Below are positions 1 to 8,581 of a DNA stretch of 48,628 bases, in pieces. Within the stretch, counting starts at the first letter, position 1, and each line of letters starts with the position of its first letter. The notes under the pieces are model-generated. The model had not been told where the DNA came from. It was given only the letters and a program-made list of their open reading frames with translations, and did no database searches. Made by a program: the position numbers and the translations under genes. The stretch lies in NCBI RefSeq assembly GCF_001544535.1, contig NZ_FCON02000058.1:1-48628 (forward strand). The letters run 5' to 3'. Origin of the DNA: Caballeronia choica. GTDB lineage: Bacteria > Pseudomonadota > Gammaproteobacteria > Burkholderiales > Burkholderiaceae.

Positions 1-411
1 GCCGGCGCGCTGTCCGACCGCTACTCGGCCGGCGTGCTTGGCGGCATCGGGCTCGCGCTGTTCGCGGGCGGACTGCTGTCGCTTGCGACGATCGGCGCGC
101 ACCCGGGCACGGTTGACATCGTCTGGCGCATGGCGCTGTGCGGTGCCGGCTTTGGCCTGTTCATGGCGCCGAACAACCGCGCAATACTGTCGTCGGCGCC
201 GCGCCAGCGCAGTGGCAGCGCGGGTGGCATGCTCAGCACCGCGCGGCTGACCGGGCAGATGCTCGGCACGGCGCTCGTCGCGCTGGTCTTCGGCGTCGCA
301 CCCGGGCACGGGCCGACGATCGCGCTCTATGTCGCCGCCGCGTTCGCGGCTGCCGCGGCCGTGGTCAGCACGCTGCGCATCGCGGCGCCGCACCTGAACG
401 CGTCGGTCTAA
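1..411 (+). CDS. MFS transporter, C-terminal part (DHA2-like), truncated by window edge
   Basis: The reading frame is open from base 1, so only the last 136 residues of a longer protein are present. It begins inside a loop with a GALSDRYS sequence, like the conserved MFS loop motif, followed by hydrophobic segments GIGLALFAGGLLSLA, MALCGAGFGLFMAPNN and ALVALVFGV. The GFGLFMAPNN...SAPRQRSGSAGGMLSTARLTGQ stretch is typical of drug:H+ antiporter-2 exporters (14 membrane segments). From this I infer a drug or solute exporter of the inner membrane. The substrate cannot be read from this part. The gene ends 257 bp before the convergent psuG. Confidence 0.8.
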   Translation, partial: AGALSDRYSAGVLGGIGLALFAGGLLSLATIGAHPGTVDIVWRMALCGAGFGLFMAPNNRAILSSAPRQRSGSAGGMLSTARLTGQMLGTALVALVFGVAPGHGPTIALYVAAAFAAAAAVVSTLRIAAPHLNASV

Positions 412-668
412 CCGCATCACATGCGGCGCCCAGCGTGTCGAGTGCGTCGGGCACGGAGTCGGCATGCGCGTCCTTGCGCGCGTGCCGGAACGGCCGGAAA
501 GGATTGCGATCACTACCGTTGCGTGACGGGCAGAGCTGCCGTTCGGCCGAACTGCCCGTACGTCGTCAGCTAAATTGAAGTTCGCCTCGGCGTACTCGGC
601 GTTGCACGACCAGACCATTGCAATTGAAAGCCGACGCGAGGTTCGATAGAGTGTGTGCGTTCCGGCAG

Positions 669-1616
669 CTACGCTGCGTCGGCTCCGCGCCCCGTGTGTG
701 CCAACGCCAGCGCCAGCCTTGCTCCGACCTCGGCATTGTGTTTAACGAGGGCGATGTTTGTCGCCAAGCTGCGCCCACTCGTCAGCGCCTCGATGCGAGC
801 CAGCAGGAAGGGCGTCACCGCCTTACCGGTGATTCTTTGCGCCGTGGCCTCGGCGAGCGCCTGCTGGGTCAGCGCGTCGATTTCTTCGAACGTCATCGCT
901 GACGCTTCCGGCACCGGCGTGCTCAACACGACGCCGCCCACAAGGCCCAAGTCCCACTTGGTGCGGATGAAGCGGGCTTGCTCCGCTGCGTCGTCCAGCC
1001 TGAGGTCCGTGCGAAAGCCGCTGTCGCGCGTGTAAAACGCAGCGAAATTGTCTTGCTCGCAACTGAGCACCGGCACGCCGTGCGTTTCCAGGTATTCCAA
1101 CGTGAGTCCGATATCCAGGATGGACTTCGCACCGGCACAGACCACCGCCACCGAGGTCTTCGCCAGTTCCTGCAGGTCGGCCGAAATGTCGAAGGTTTCC
1201 GGCGCGCCGCGGTGCACGCCGCCAATGCCGCCGGTAACGAAGATCTCGATCCCGGCCAGGGCGGCACAAATCATCGTACCGGCCACTGTCGTGGCGCCGA
1301 GGCCGCCGCCGGCCAGCACGGCCGGCAAGTCGCGGCGGCTCACCTTGTGTACCTGGTCCGCGCGGCCGAGCAGTTCCAGCTCGTCGTCCGAGAGGCCGAT
1401 GTGGATTCGCCCACCGATCAGTGCGATAGTCGCGGGCTCGGCTCCCAGGTCACGGATCAAAGTCTCGACTTCGCGCGCAGTGCGAACGTTCACTGGGTAC
1501 GGCATGCCGTGAGCGATGATGGTCGATTCCAGTGCCACGAGCGGCCGGCCGGCGGCCTGTGCAGCCGCCACGGGAGCGCTGCAGGTCAACCAGGAGCGTG
1601 CAAGGTCCGCAACCAT
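669..1616 (-). CDS. psuG: Pseudouridine-5'-phosphate glycosidase PsuG
   Basis: PsuG reversibly splits pseudouridine 5'-phosphate into uracil and ribose 5-phosphate in the cytoplasm. The protein carries the family signature LVALESTIIAHGMPYP, whose Glu corresponds to the catalytic Glu31 of the E. coli enzyme. It also has the metal-site region FDISADLQEL and the GAKSILDIGLTLEYLETHG segment with the lysine that forms the ribose adduct. The ATG at 1616 (315 aa) puts the catalytic Glu at residue 30, close to E. coli; a GTG nine codons upstream (1643) is an alternative. The usual partner, pseudouridine kinase PsuK, is not next to it on either side. It is convergent with the MFS fragment. Confidence 0.9.
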   Translation of the reverse strand: MVADLARSWLTCSAPVAAAQAAGRPLVALESTIIAHGMPYPVNVRTAREVETLIRDLGAEPATIALIGGRIHIGLSDDELELLGRADQVHKVSRRDLPAVLAGGGLGATTVAGTMICAALAGIEIFVTGGIGGVHRGAPETFDISADLQELAKTSVAVVCAGAKSILDIGLTLEYLETHGVPVLSCEQDNFAAFYTRDSGFRTDLRLDDAAEQARFIRTKWDLGLVGGVVLSTPVPEASAMTFEEIDALTQQALAEATAQRITGKAVTPFLLARIEALTSGRSLATNIALVKHNAEVGARLALALAHTGRGADAA

Positions 1617-2125
1617 GTCGATGCTTTCCGCGGTGCAATTCACTCAAGTATGCAGCACAAAGCGGGTCCAGGGCTCGCCGTGCGAGCGCGAAGCGCCGTT
1701 TGCCCACAGGCGTGTTGCTCAAAACGATCGCCTTCAGCGCTTACGCATCTCCGAAGAGCCGTTTTGCCGGGGCTGGCTCAGAACGCCGAAATCGATACGG
1801 TTCAATGGTTAGATGAAATTGGACGAAGCTGACGTTGCAATATCGACATGGAAGCTTGCTCACACCGCTTGGTCTGTGCACGCACGCTGCTGCCGACCCG
1901 AAGTACGCCGGCCGATACGGCGGATCGCCGATGCAGCGAGATGGCGCCTATCATCAAGGTACGGTCTGCGATGGTCGATGGGGCCGTTCGTCGAAGCCTG
2001 GTTGCGCGCGCGACGCAGCGTGGTCGCTCAAGCGGACCGTGCGCATCGGACGGATGCTGAGCACCTGATGCGCGTCGCGCACACGGCGCTCGTGATGGAT
2101 AGTCGATTTCGGGTCCGGAGGTTCC
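1617..2125. other. Intergenic region, no gene recognised
   Basis: This is about 500 bp between the divergent psuG and the GH63-like gene. It should contain both promoters. The open frames in it give arginine-rich, low-complexity translations and are not credible. The Shine-Dalgarno-like GGAGG at about 2115 belongs to the gene starting at 2126. No repeat or clear terminator was seen. Confidence 0.5.
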
Positions 2126-4867
2126 ATGCCACCGCTGCGCGCGATCAATCTGCTCCAGTCGAAGGAAGGTTTCCGTCTTCATGGTCCGGAACTCGACCGA
2201 TGGCGCCGCTGGGGGCCTTATCTGAGCGAGCGGCAATGGGGCACGGTTCGCGAAGACTACAGCGAGCACGGCGTCGCATGGGACTACTTTCCGCACGATC
2301 ATGCGCGCAGTCGCATGTATCGCTGGGGTGAGGACGGCATTGCCGGATTCGGCAACGACCCGCTCGACTGGTGCGTATCGCTCGCGCTCTGGAACGGGCA
2401 CGATCCAATCATCAAGGAACGGCTCTTTGGGTTGACAAATGAGGAAGGCAATCACGGCGAGGACGTGAAGGAACTTTACTTTTATCTCGACGGCACGCCG
2501 ACGCATTCGTACATGAAGATGCTGTACAAGTATCCTCATGACGCGTACCCGTACCAGGATCTGATCGACGAGAACCGGCGGCGCGGCGCGGATCAGCCCG
2601 AATATGAAATCCTCGATACGGGTGTATTCGACGATAACCGCTACTTCGACGTCTGCGTCGAGTATGCGAAGCACACACCCGACGATATCGTGATGCGCGT
2701 TACCGTTGAAAACCGCGCGGATCAGCGCGCGGCGCTTCATGTGTTGCCGCAATTCTGGGCCCGCAACAGATGGGCGTGGTCCGGCAAGCCCGGCAAGCCG
2801 TCGCTCACGCTGGAGCCGGATACAGAGGAAGGCGTGCGCGTCGTCGCGCAGAATCCCGCGCTCGGAACGATGATCGTGACGGCGTCGGCACAACAGCCGA
2901 TCGAGTGGCTCTTCTGCGAAAACGAAACGAATGTGCGCCGCATTTTCGGCATCGATGGAGCGGGGCCGTTCAAGGACGGCATCAATGACTACCTCGTCGA
3001 CGGCGACGAGCAGGCAATCCGGCGCGACAAGGGCACCCGCGCCGCCGCGCATGTGTACCTACAGTTGGCGCCTCATGAGCGCTCGGTGCTGTATCTGCGC
3101 TGGCGTCCCGAGCCGGCTCTGGATGCCGTGCCGCTCGACATGAACGAGCTCTTCGCGCTCCGGCAAGCGGAGGCCGACGAATTCTATGCCGCGCTTCAGC
3201 ACGACATCACCGACGCCGATGCGCGGCTCGTGCAGCGTCAGGCGCTCGCCGGCATGCTGTGGACGAAGCAGTACTACCAGTTCGACGTGACGCGCTGGCA
3301 CGACGGTGACCCCGGCCAACCGAAGCCGCCGAAAGGACGCAGGAACGGCCGCAACGCGGACTGGCGGCACATGTGCAACGGCGACATCGTGTCGATGCCC
3401 GACAAGTGGGAGTACCCGTGGTACGCGTCGTGGGACCTCGCGTTTCATGCAGCCGCGTTCGCCATGATCGATCCTGACTTCGCGAAGAAGCAATTGCTGC
3501 TGCTCGTAAAGGAGCGCTACATGCATCCGAACGGGCAATTGCCCGCCTACGAGTGGGCGTTCGGCGATGCGAATCCGCCGGTTCATGCGTGGGCGACATG
3601 GCGTGTGTACGAACTCGACCGCGAAGTGACGGGCGTCGGCGATCACGAGTTTCTCGAAGTCATGTTCCACAAGCTGCTGCTCAATTTCTCGTGGTGGGTC
3701 AACCGCAAGGACGCCGATGACCGCAACATCTTTCAGGGCGGCTTTCTTGGGCTCGACAACGTCGGCATCTTCGACCGGTCTTCGCCGCTGCCGACCGGCG
3801 GCCGCATCGATCAGGCCGATGGCACTGCATGGATGGCCTCGTACGCGCTTGACCTGATGCAGATCGGCCTCGAACTGGCGATGACGAACAGCGCGTACGT
3901 CGAAATCGCGGTGAAGTTCTTTGAGCACTTTCTGTATATCGCGGAAGCGGTCAGTTGTGGCGAAGGCTGCAACACAGGGTTATGGGACGGACACGACGAA
4001 TTCTTCTACGACGTACTGCACCTTCCGAATGGAACCCGTGTGCCGATGCGCATTCGTTCGATCGTCGGGCTGATCCCGCTCTTCGCCGTTCACGTGCTCG
4101 AGGACCAGGTGTACGGCCATCTGCCCGGACTGCGCGAACGGCTGGTGTGGTTTCTCGATCATCGGCCGAATCTGGCAAAGCTGGTGTCGCGCTGGACCGA
4201 ACCCGGCAAGGGCGGGACCACGCTCCTCTCGCTGTTGCGCGGACACCGGATGAAATCGCTATTGCGCCGCACACTCGATGAAAACGAGTTTCTCTCGGAG
4301 CACGGCGTGCGGGCGCTGTCCCGTGTGCATCGCGATGCACCGTACGCCTTCGACCATGACGGCGTGAGCTTCTGCATCAAATACCAGCCTGGCGAGTCGG
4401 ACTCGCGTGTTTTCGGTGGCAATTCGAACTGGCGCGGACCGGTCTGGATACCGGTGAACTACCTGCTGATCGAATCGCTGTATGAGTTCTATCGCTACTA
4501 CGGCGATGAGTTTCGCGTCGAATATCCGACGGGATCGGGCAACCGATTTTCGCTGAGCGAGATTGCCGACGACCTTGCACGGCGCGTCACCACGCTCTTT
4601 CTCAAGGATGCAGAAGGCGTGCGTCCCGTGATGGCGGCCTATCCTATGCTGCAAGCCGACCCGCGTTCGAGGGATCTCATACTATTTCACGAGTACTTTC
4701 ACGGCGACAACGGACGTGGCGTCGGAGCTTCCCATCAGACCGGCTGGAGCGGGCTCGTCGCGCTGCTGCTCCAGCCGCGCATGATGAAGCTGTCCCACGT
4801 AGCGTCCGATGCTGCTTCGGTGGCCGCGCCAGTGGCCGAAGACACCGCAACGGCCATGGCGCGGTAG
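2126..4867 (+). CDS. GH63-like (MGH1-type) glucosidase, 913 aa
   Basis: This large soluble protein resembles the glycoside hydrolase family 63 group (processing alpha-glucosidase / mannosylglycerate hydrolase-like). Known members are inverting (alpha/alpha)6-barrel enzymes acting on alpha-glucosides. The N-terminal third holds the beta-rich domain (YSEHGVAWDYFPHDHARSR, LFGLTNEEGNHGEDVKELYF). The barrel domain follows, with WEYPWYASWDLAFHA near residue 430, GGRIDQADGTAWMA near 560 and SNWRGPVWIPVNYL near 770; these motifs line the active site in the family. There is no signal peptide, so it is cytoplasmic. The ATG at 2126 follows a GGAGG ribosome site. It stands alone, without a sugar transporter. 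The natural substrate is unknown; trehalose, glucosylglycerate or an oligosaccharide are possible. Confidence 0.85.
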   Translation: MPPLRAINLLQSKEGFRLHGPELDRWRRWGPYLSERQWGTVREDYSEHGVAWDYFPHDHARSRMYRWGEDGIAGFGNDPLDWCVSLALWNGHDPIIKERLFGLTNEEGNHGEDVKELYFYLDGTPTHSYMKMLYKYPHDAYPYQDLIDENRRRGADQPEYEILDTGVFDDNRYFDVCVEYAKHTPDDIVMRVTVENRADQRAALHVLPQFWARNRWAWSGKPGKPSLTLEPDTEEGVRVVAQNPALGTMIVTASAQQPIEWLFCENETNVRRIFGIDGAGPFKDGINDYLVDGDEQAIRRDKGTRAAAHVYLQLAPHERSVLYLRWRPEPALDAVPLDMNELFALRQAEADEFYAALQHDITDADARLVQRQALAGMLWTKQYYQFDVTRWHDGDPGQPKPPKGRRNGRNADWRHMCNGDIVSMPDKWEYPWYASWDLAFHAAAFAMIDPDFAKKQLLLLVKERYMHPNGQLPAYEWAFGDANPPVHAWATWRVYELDREVTGVGDHEFLEVMFHKLLLNFSWWVNRKDADDRNIFQGGFLGLDNVGIFDRSSPLPTGGRIDQADGTAWMASYALDLMQIGLELAMTNSAYVEIAVKFFEHFLYIAEAVSCGEGCNTGLWDGHDEFFYDVLHLPNGTRVPMRIRSIVGLIPLFAVHVLEDQVYGHLPGLRERLVWFLDHRPNLAKLVSRWTEPGKGGTTLLSLLRGHRMKSLLRRTLDENEFLSEHGVRALSRVHRDAPYAFDHDGVSFCIKYQPGESDSRVFGGNSNWRGPVWIPVNYLLIESLYEFYRYYGDEFRVEYPTGSGNRFSLSEIADDLARRVTTLFLKDAEGVRPVMAAYPMLQADPRSRDLILFHEYFHGDNGRGVGASHQTGWSGLVALLLQPRMMKLSHVASDAASVAAPVAEDTATAMAR

Positions 4868-5242
4868 CGTTTCGGCTGTGGGATGGTCGCTGCCGAATCG
4901 GCCTGAATCCGCGTCGTTGCGCGGTCGGGCAAGGTCCACATGTGCACAACCAGTCCAACGAACCTGGCCGCTTCCGACTTATTCAAGCGCTTTACGGGCT
5001 GAGTTCCACGCCAGTGCTCGACCTCCTTCCGTCGCTTTTGCACGGAAAACATGCGATGTGCTGCGCGCTGCGACGAAAGCAGGCCGAAAGACCGATCTGG
5101 CAACCTCGGACCAAAGTGCTAGGCTTGTAGGGTCATAGGTGCACTGCGGCGGGCCGCATGAGATCGGCAGTTTCCCGGCCGACCCCGCGTTCGATCAGGT
5201 CCAGTCCGTCGGCCGGCGCCACTATCGAGTCCGCAAAACAAT
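4868..5242. other. Intergenic region, no gene recognised
   Basis: This is 375 bp between the glucosidase gene and the response-regulator fusion. Short frames exist but lack a ribosome site and family resemblance. It presumably carries the promoter of the two-gene signalling operon. I saw no convincing hairpin terminator. Confidence 0.45.
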
Positions 5243-6904
5243 ATGGACAAGCCCGTCATCATCGCAGTCGACGACGACCCGGAAGTGGTGGACGCAGTCG
5301 CGCGCGACCTGCGGCTTGGATATGGCGAGCACTATTTGATCGTGCGTGCCGGATCGGGGCAGGCAGCACTCGAAGCGGCTCATCAGCTGCGCTTGCAGAA
5401 CCGCTCGGTCGCCCTGTTCCTGGTCGACCAGCGCATGCCGCAAATGAGCGGCATCGAGTTCCTCGAGCAGGCGATCGCGCTGTTTCCCGAAGCCAAGCGG
5501 GTGCTGCTGACAGCGTACGCCGACACCGACATCGCGATCCGCGCGATCAACAACGTGCGGCTCGACTATTACCTGCTGAAGCCCTGGCATCCGCCGGAGC
5601 TCACTTTCTACCCGGTGCTCGACGATCTGCTCGAAGCCTGGCAGGCCGCGTGGCGCAGCACGTTCAAGGGGATTCGCCTGATCGACCATCGCTGGTCGCC
5701 GCAAGGCCACCAGATGCGCGACTTCATGGCGCGCAACCATATTCCATACAAATGGCTGGACGTGGCGAGCGGCGGCGAGGCAGATACATTGCTGAGTTCG
5801 CTCGACGCTGCCGTGAGCCCGCTGCCGGTGCTGATTTTCGAAGACGGCTCGGCGCTGAGCCGCCCGACGATTGCGCAGATTGCCGACAAGGTGGGACTGG
5901 TCACGCATTCGACGACGCCCTTTTACGACATGCTCATCGTGGGCGGTGGACCGGCGGGGCTGGCCGCCGCAGTATACGGCGCGTCGGAGGGCTTGAAGTC
6001 GGCCATCATCGAGCGCCAGGCGCCGGGTGGACAGGCGGGCACCACTTCGCGCATCGAGAACTACCTCGGGTTCCCCTCAGGGGTGAGCGGCGCGGAGCTG
6101 TCGCGGCGCGCGCTCACCCAGGCGAAGCGTTTTGGCGCCGAGATCATCCTGACCCAGCGGGTGGTCGGCACGCGGGTGGAAGGTCCCTACAAGTTCGTCA
6201 CCCTGACCGACGGCTCGGAGGTGAGTTGCCATGCGCTCCTGGTGGCGAGCGGCGTGGCGTACCGGACGCTGGACGCACCCGGCGTGGAGCGTCTCACGGG
6301 AGCGGGCGTCTACTACGGTGCGGCGATGACCGAAGCAGTCTGTTGCGCGAATCAGGATATCTATGTGGTCGGCGCGAGCAATTCGGCCGGCCAGGCCGCG
6401 ATGTTCCTTTGCAAGTACGCGCGCAATGTGGTGATTGTGTGCCGCGGCCCGTCGCTCGGTGCCGGGGTCTCGCGCTACCTGATCGACGAGATCGACGAGA
6501 CGCCGAACGTCAGCGTGCGCCCTCACACCCTGGTGGCCAGCGTCGACGGACAAGGCCATCTATCGGAAATTGCGTTGCGCGATGTCAACACCGGCGCGGT
6601 CGAAGTCGTTCCGGCTGGCGCCCTGTTCATCTGCATCGGTGCCGAGCCTTGCACCGAATGGCTGGGCAATGTCGTGGAGCGCGACGACTACGGCTTCGTG
6701 ATGACCGGGCGCGCGTTGCTCACGGACGGCAAGCGCCCGCCGGGATGGCCACTGGCTCGCGACCCCTTCCTGCTGGAGACGAGCGTCCCCGGCATCTTTG
6801 CGGCGGGTGACGTGCGCGCCGGCTCGATCAAGCGTGTCGCGGCAGCGGTAGGCGAAGGCTCGATCACCGTGCATCTGGTTCATCAATACCTGGCCACCCT
6901 ATGA
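5243..6904 (+). CDS. Response regulator receiver fused to thioredoxin-reductase-like flavoprotein
   Basis: Residues 1-125 form a receiver domain: acidic pocket D10-D12, phospho-acceptor D62 in LFLVDQRMPQMSG, T90 and K113 in YYLLKPWHPP. A linker with a thioredoxin-like part (PVLIFEDGSALSRP) leads to an FAD/NAD(P) two-domain oxidoreductase from about residue 229 (DMLIVGGGPAGLAAA, then VVGASNSAGQAAMFL, then FAAGDVRAGSIKRVA). The CxxC redox pair of true thioredoxin reductases is absent; the equivalent place reads GAAMTEAVCCANQ. It should therefore not be assumed to reduce thioredoxin. The stop codon overlaps the start of the histidine kinase (ATGA, 6901-6904), so the two are translated together and are probably a cognate signalling pair. 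Annotators often call this fusion 'response regulator/thioredoxin-disulfide reductase'. Confidence 0.88.
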   Translation: MDKPVIIAVDDDPEVVDAVARDLRLGYGEHYLIVRAGSGQAALEAAHQLRLQNRSVALFLVDQRMPQMSGIEFLEQAIALFPEAKRVLLTAYADTDIAIRAINNVRLDYYLLKPWHPPELTFYPVLDDLLEAWQAAWRSTFKGIRLIDHRWSPQGHQMRDFMARNHIPYKWLDVASGGEADTLLSSLDAAVSPLPVLIFEDGSALSRPTIAQIADKVGLVTHSTTPFYDMLIVGGGPAGLAAAVYGASEGLKSAIIERQAPGGQAGTTSRIENYLGFPSGVSGAELSRRALTQAKRFGAEIILTQRVVGTRVEGPYKFVTLTDGSEVSCHALLVASGVAYRTLDAPGVERLTGAGVYYGAAMTEAVCCANQDIYVVGASNSAGQAAMFLCKYARNVVIVCRGPSLGAGVSRYLIDEIDETPNVSVRPHTLVASVDGQGHLSEIALRDVNTGAVEVVPAGALFICIGAEPCTEWLGNVVERDDYGFVMTGRALLTDGKRPPGWPLARDPFLLETSVPGIFAAGDVRAGSIKRVAAAVGEGSITVHLVHQYLATL

Positions 6905-8301
6905 TCGACCTTGCAAAACTGCGCGCAGTCCCGCCCTTTGCGGATTTGTCGGACGAACAGTTGCGGTGGCTGGCCGAGCACCTCACGGAAGTCGACGTAA
7001 AAGCGGGGGACGTGCTCCGACTGGAAGGCGACACAAAGCCCGTCTTTTTCATCGTGCTGGAAGGAGAGTGCCAGGCCACGAAGTTTTCCGGCGCGAAGCA
7101 GATCCCCACCAACCGGTTCATCGCGCCAAGCTTCTTTGGGGGCGCATCCCTGCTCGCGGGTACGCCTTCTCCGGGCACGGTCGTCGCCGCGACCGACGGC
7201 CACCTGGCGCTGCTTCCGGAACGCGGATTCAAGGAACTGCTGCTGGCCTCCGAGGCCTTCAGCCGCGCGATTTTCCGTAGCTCCCTCGATCGCCTCTCCA
7301 CCCTGGAGGCGACCGTGCGCAACCGGGAGAAATTGGCCGCACTAGGCACCCTTGCGGCAGGGCTCGCGCATGAGCTGAACAATCCGGCGGCGGCCGTGGC
7401 GCGCACGGCGGATTGCGCGGTCGAAACACTCGCGATGCTGAAGAATGCGGCGGTCGCGCTCAGTCTCAGCACCGTTCCGCCGGACGCGATGAGCGCGCTC
7501 GACAGCCTCGGTGCGCGCAAGGGACAGGGGAACGGCCCCGCCGCCAACGCACTCCAGCAGAGCGAGGCCGAGGACGCGCTTCTCGACTGGCTGGCGAAGC
7601 TCGGCATCGCGAGGCCGTGGCTGATGGCGCCGTCCCTCGCGCGAATCGGGGTCGGGCCCGCGGACCTCGAACCGCTTGCGGCCCGCCTGAACGAGGAACA
7701 GTTTGCGGCCGGCATCCAGTGGCTCGCGGCAACCCTGGAACTGCGTTCGCTGGTGGAGGAAACGCGGCGCGGCGCGGTGCGCATCTCCGAGATCGTCAAA
7801 GCGATGAAGTCCTACTCGTACATGGACCAGGCGCCGCAGCAGGCGGTCGATCTCCACGACGGCATCGAAGATACGCTCACCATCATGCACCACTGGCTCA
7901 AGCACGGTGTCACCGTGCGCAGGGAATACGACCGCAGCCTGCCGAACCTGGTGGTGTATGGCAGCGAGCTGAACCAGGTATGGACCAATCTGATCGACAA
8001 CGCCATCGACGCAATGGAGGGCAAGGGAGAGATCGTCATCCGCACTGGCCGCGACGCGAACGATGCCGTGGTCGAAATCACCGACAACGGACCCGGCATC
8101 GCGCCGGAAGTGATGCCGCACCTGTTCGAGCCGTTTTTCACGACCAAGCCGCTGGGCGAGGGCACAGGTCTGGGTCTCGACATCTCCTACCAGACGGTGG
8201 TCCAGCGGCATGGCGGCGAGATTCGCGTCGATTCGCGTCCGGGTCGCACGACGTTCCAGGTCCGCCTGCCGCTTGCGCCGCGAGGCGCGGCGAGCAGATA
8301 G
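6901..8301 (+). CDS. Sensor histidine kinase with N-terminal cyclic-nucleotide-binding-type domain
   Basis: This is a soluble 466-aa kinase with no membrane segments. Residues 1-130 resemble a cNMP-binding beta-roll (LRAVPPFADLSDEQLRWLAEHL, GDVLRLEGD, FGGASLLAG, TVVAATDGHLALLP). The H-box is LAAGLAHELNNPAAAVAR with phospho-acceptor His157. The ATP-binding domain has the N box NQVWTNLIDNAIDAM, G1 DNGPGIAP, the F box FEPFFTTKP and G2 GEGTGLGLDIS. It overlaps the receiver-flavoprotein gene by four bases. I infer that it senses a small molecule or redox state in the cytoplasm and phosphorylates D62 of its partner. The ligand is not evident. Downstream, 280 bp without a gene separate it from the EF-G paralogue. 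Confidence 0.9.
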   Translation: MIDLAKLRAVPPFADLSDEQLRWLAEHLTEVDVKAGDVLRLEGDTKPVFFIVLEGECQATKFSGAKQIPTNRFIAPSFFGGASLLAGTPSPGTVVAATDGHLALLPERGFKELLLASEAFSRAIFRSSLDRLSTLEATVRNREKLAALGTLAAGLAHELNNPAAAVARTADCAVETLAMLKNAAVALSLSTVPPDAMSALDSLGARKGQGNGPAANALQQSEAEDALLDWLAKLGIARPWLMAPSLARIGVGPADLEPLAARLNEEQFAAGIQWLAATLELRSLVEETRRGAVRISEIVKAMKSYSYMDQAPQQAVDLHDGIEDTLTIMHHWLKHGVTVRREYDRSLPNLVVYGSELNQVWTNLIDNAIDAMEGKGEIVIRTGRDANDAVVEITDNGPGIAPEVMPHLFEPFFTTKPLGEGTGLGLDISYQTVVQRHGGEIRVDSRPGRTTFQVRLPLAPRGAASR

Positions 8302-8581
8302 AGGAGGAACGCCAGTGCGCGGGCGCCATGTTCTTCGGCGACAGCGCCCAGCGAAGCAACTTGGTGCAGCAGTTCGCCAACGAAGCTAAGGGACGTGCCG
8401 TACGGCGCCTCTTGGCAGGTCCCTGCCGCGCGCGTGCGTCGCTTCTCAACCTTCTGAGACATTCATTGCGTCGCCCAACGAACGGGGGGCGTGACGACGA
8501 ATGGGACCATCACCCCGTGTGGCACACCGGTCCATTTTCGCCAATAATGGCCCCACATCCACCACTGGACGAGGGCCGCCC

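Noticed and set aside
1813-2331. 172-codon plus-strand frame before and into the glucosidase gene
   Set aside because: It overlaps the well-supported glucosidase start in another frame and has an Arg-rich, structureless translation.
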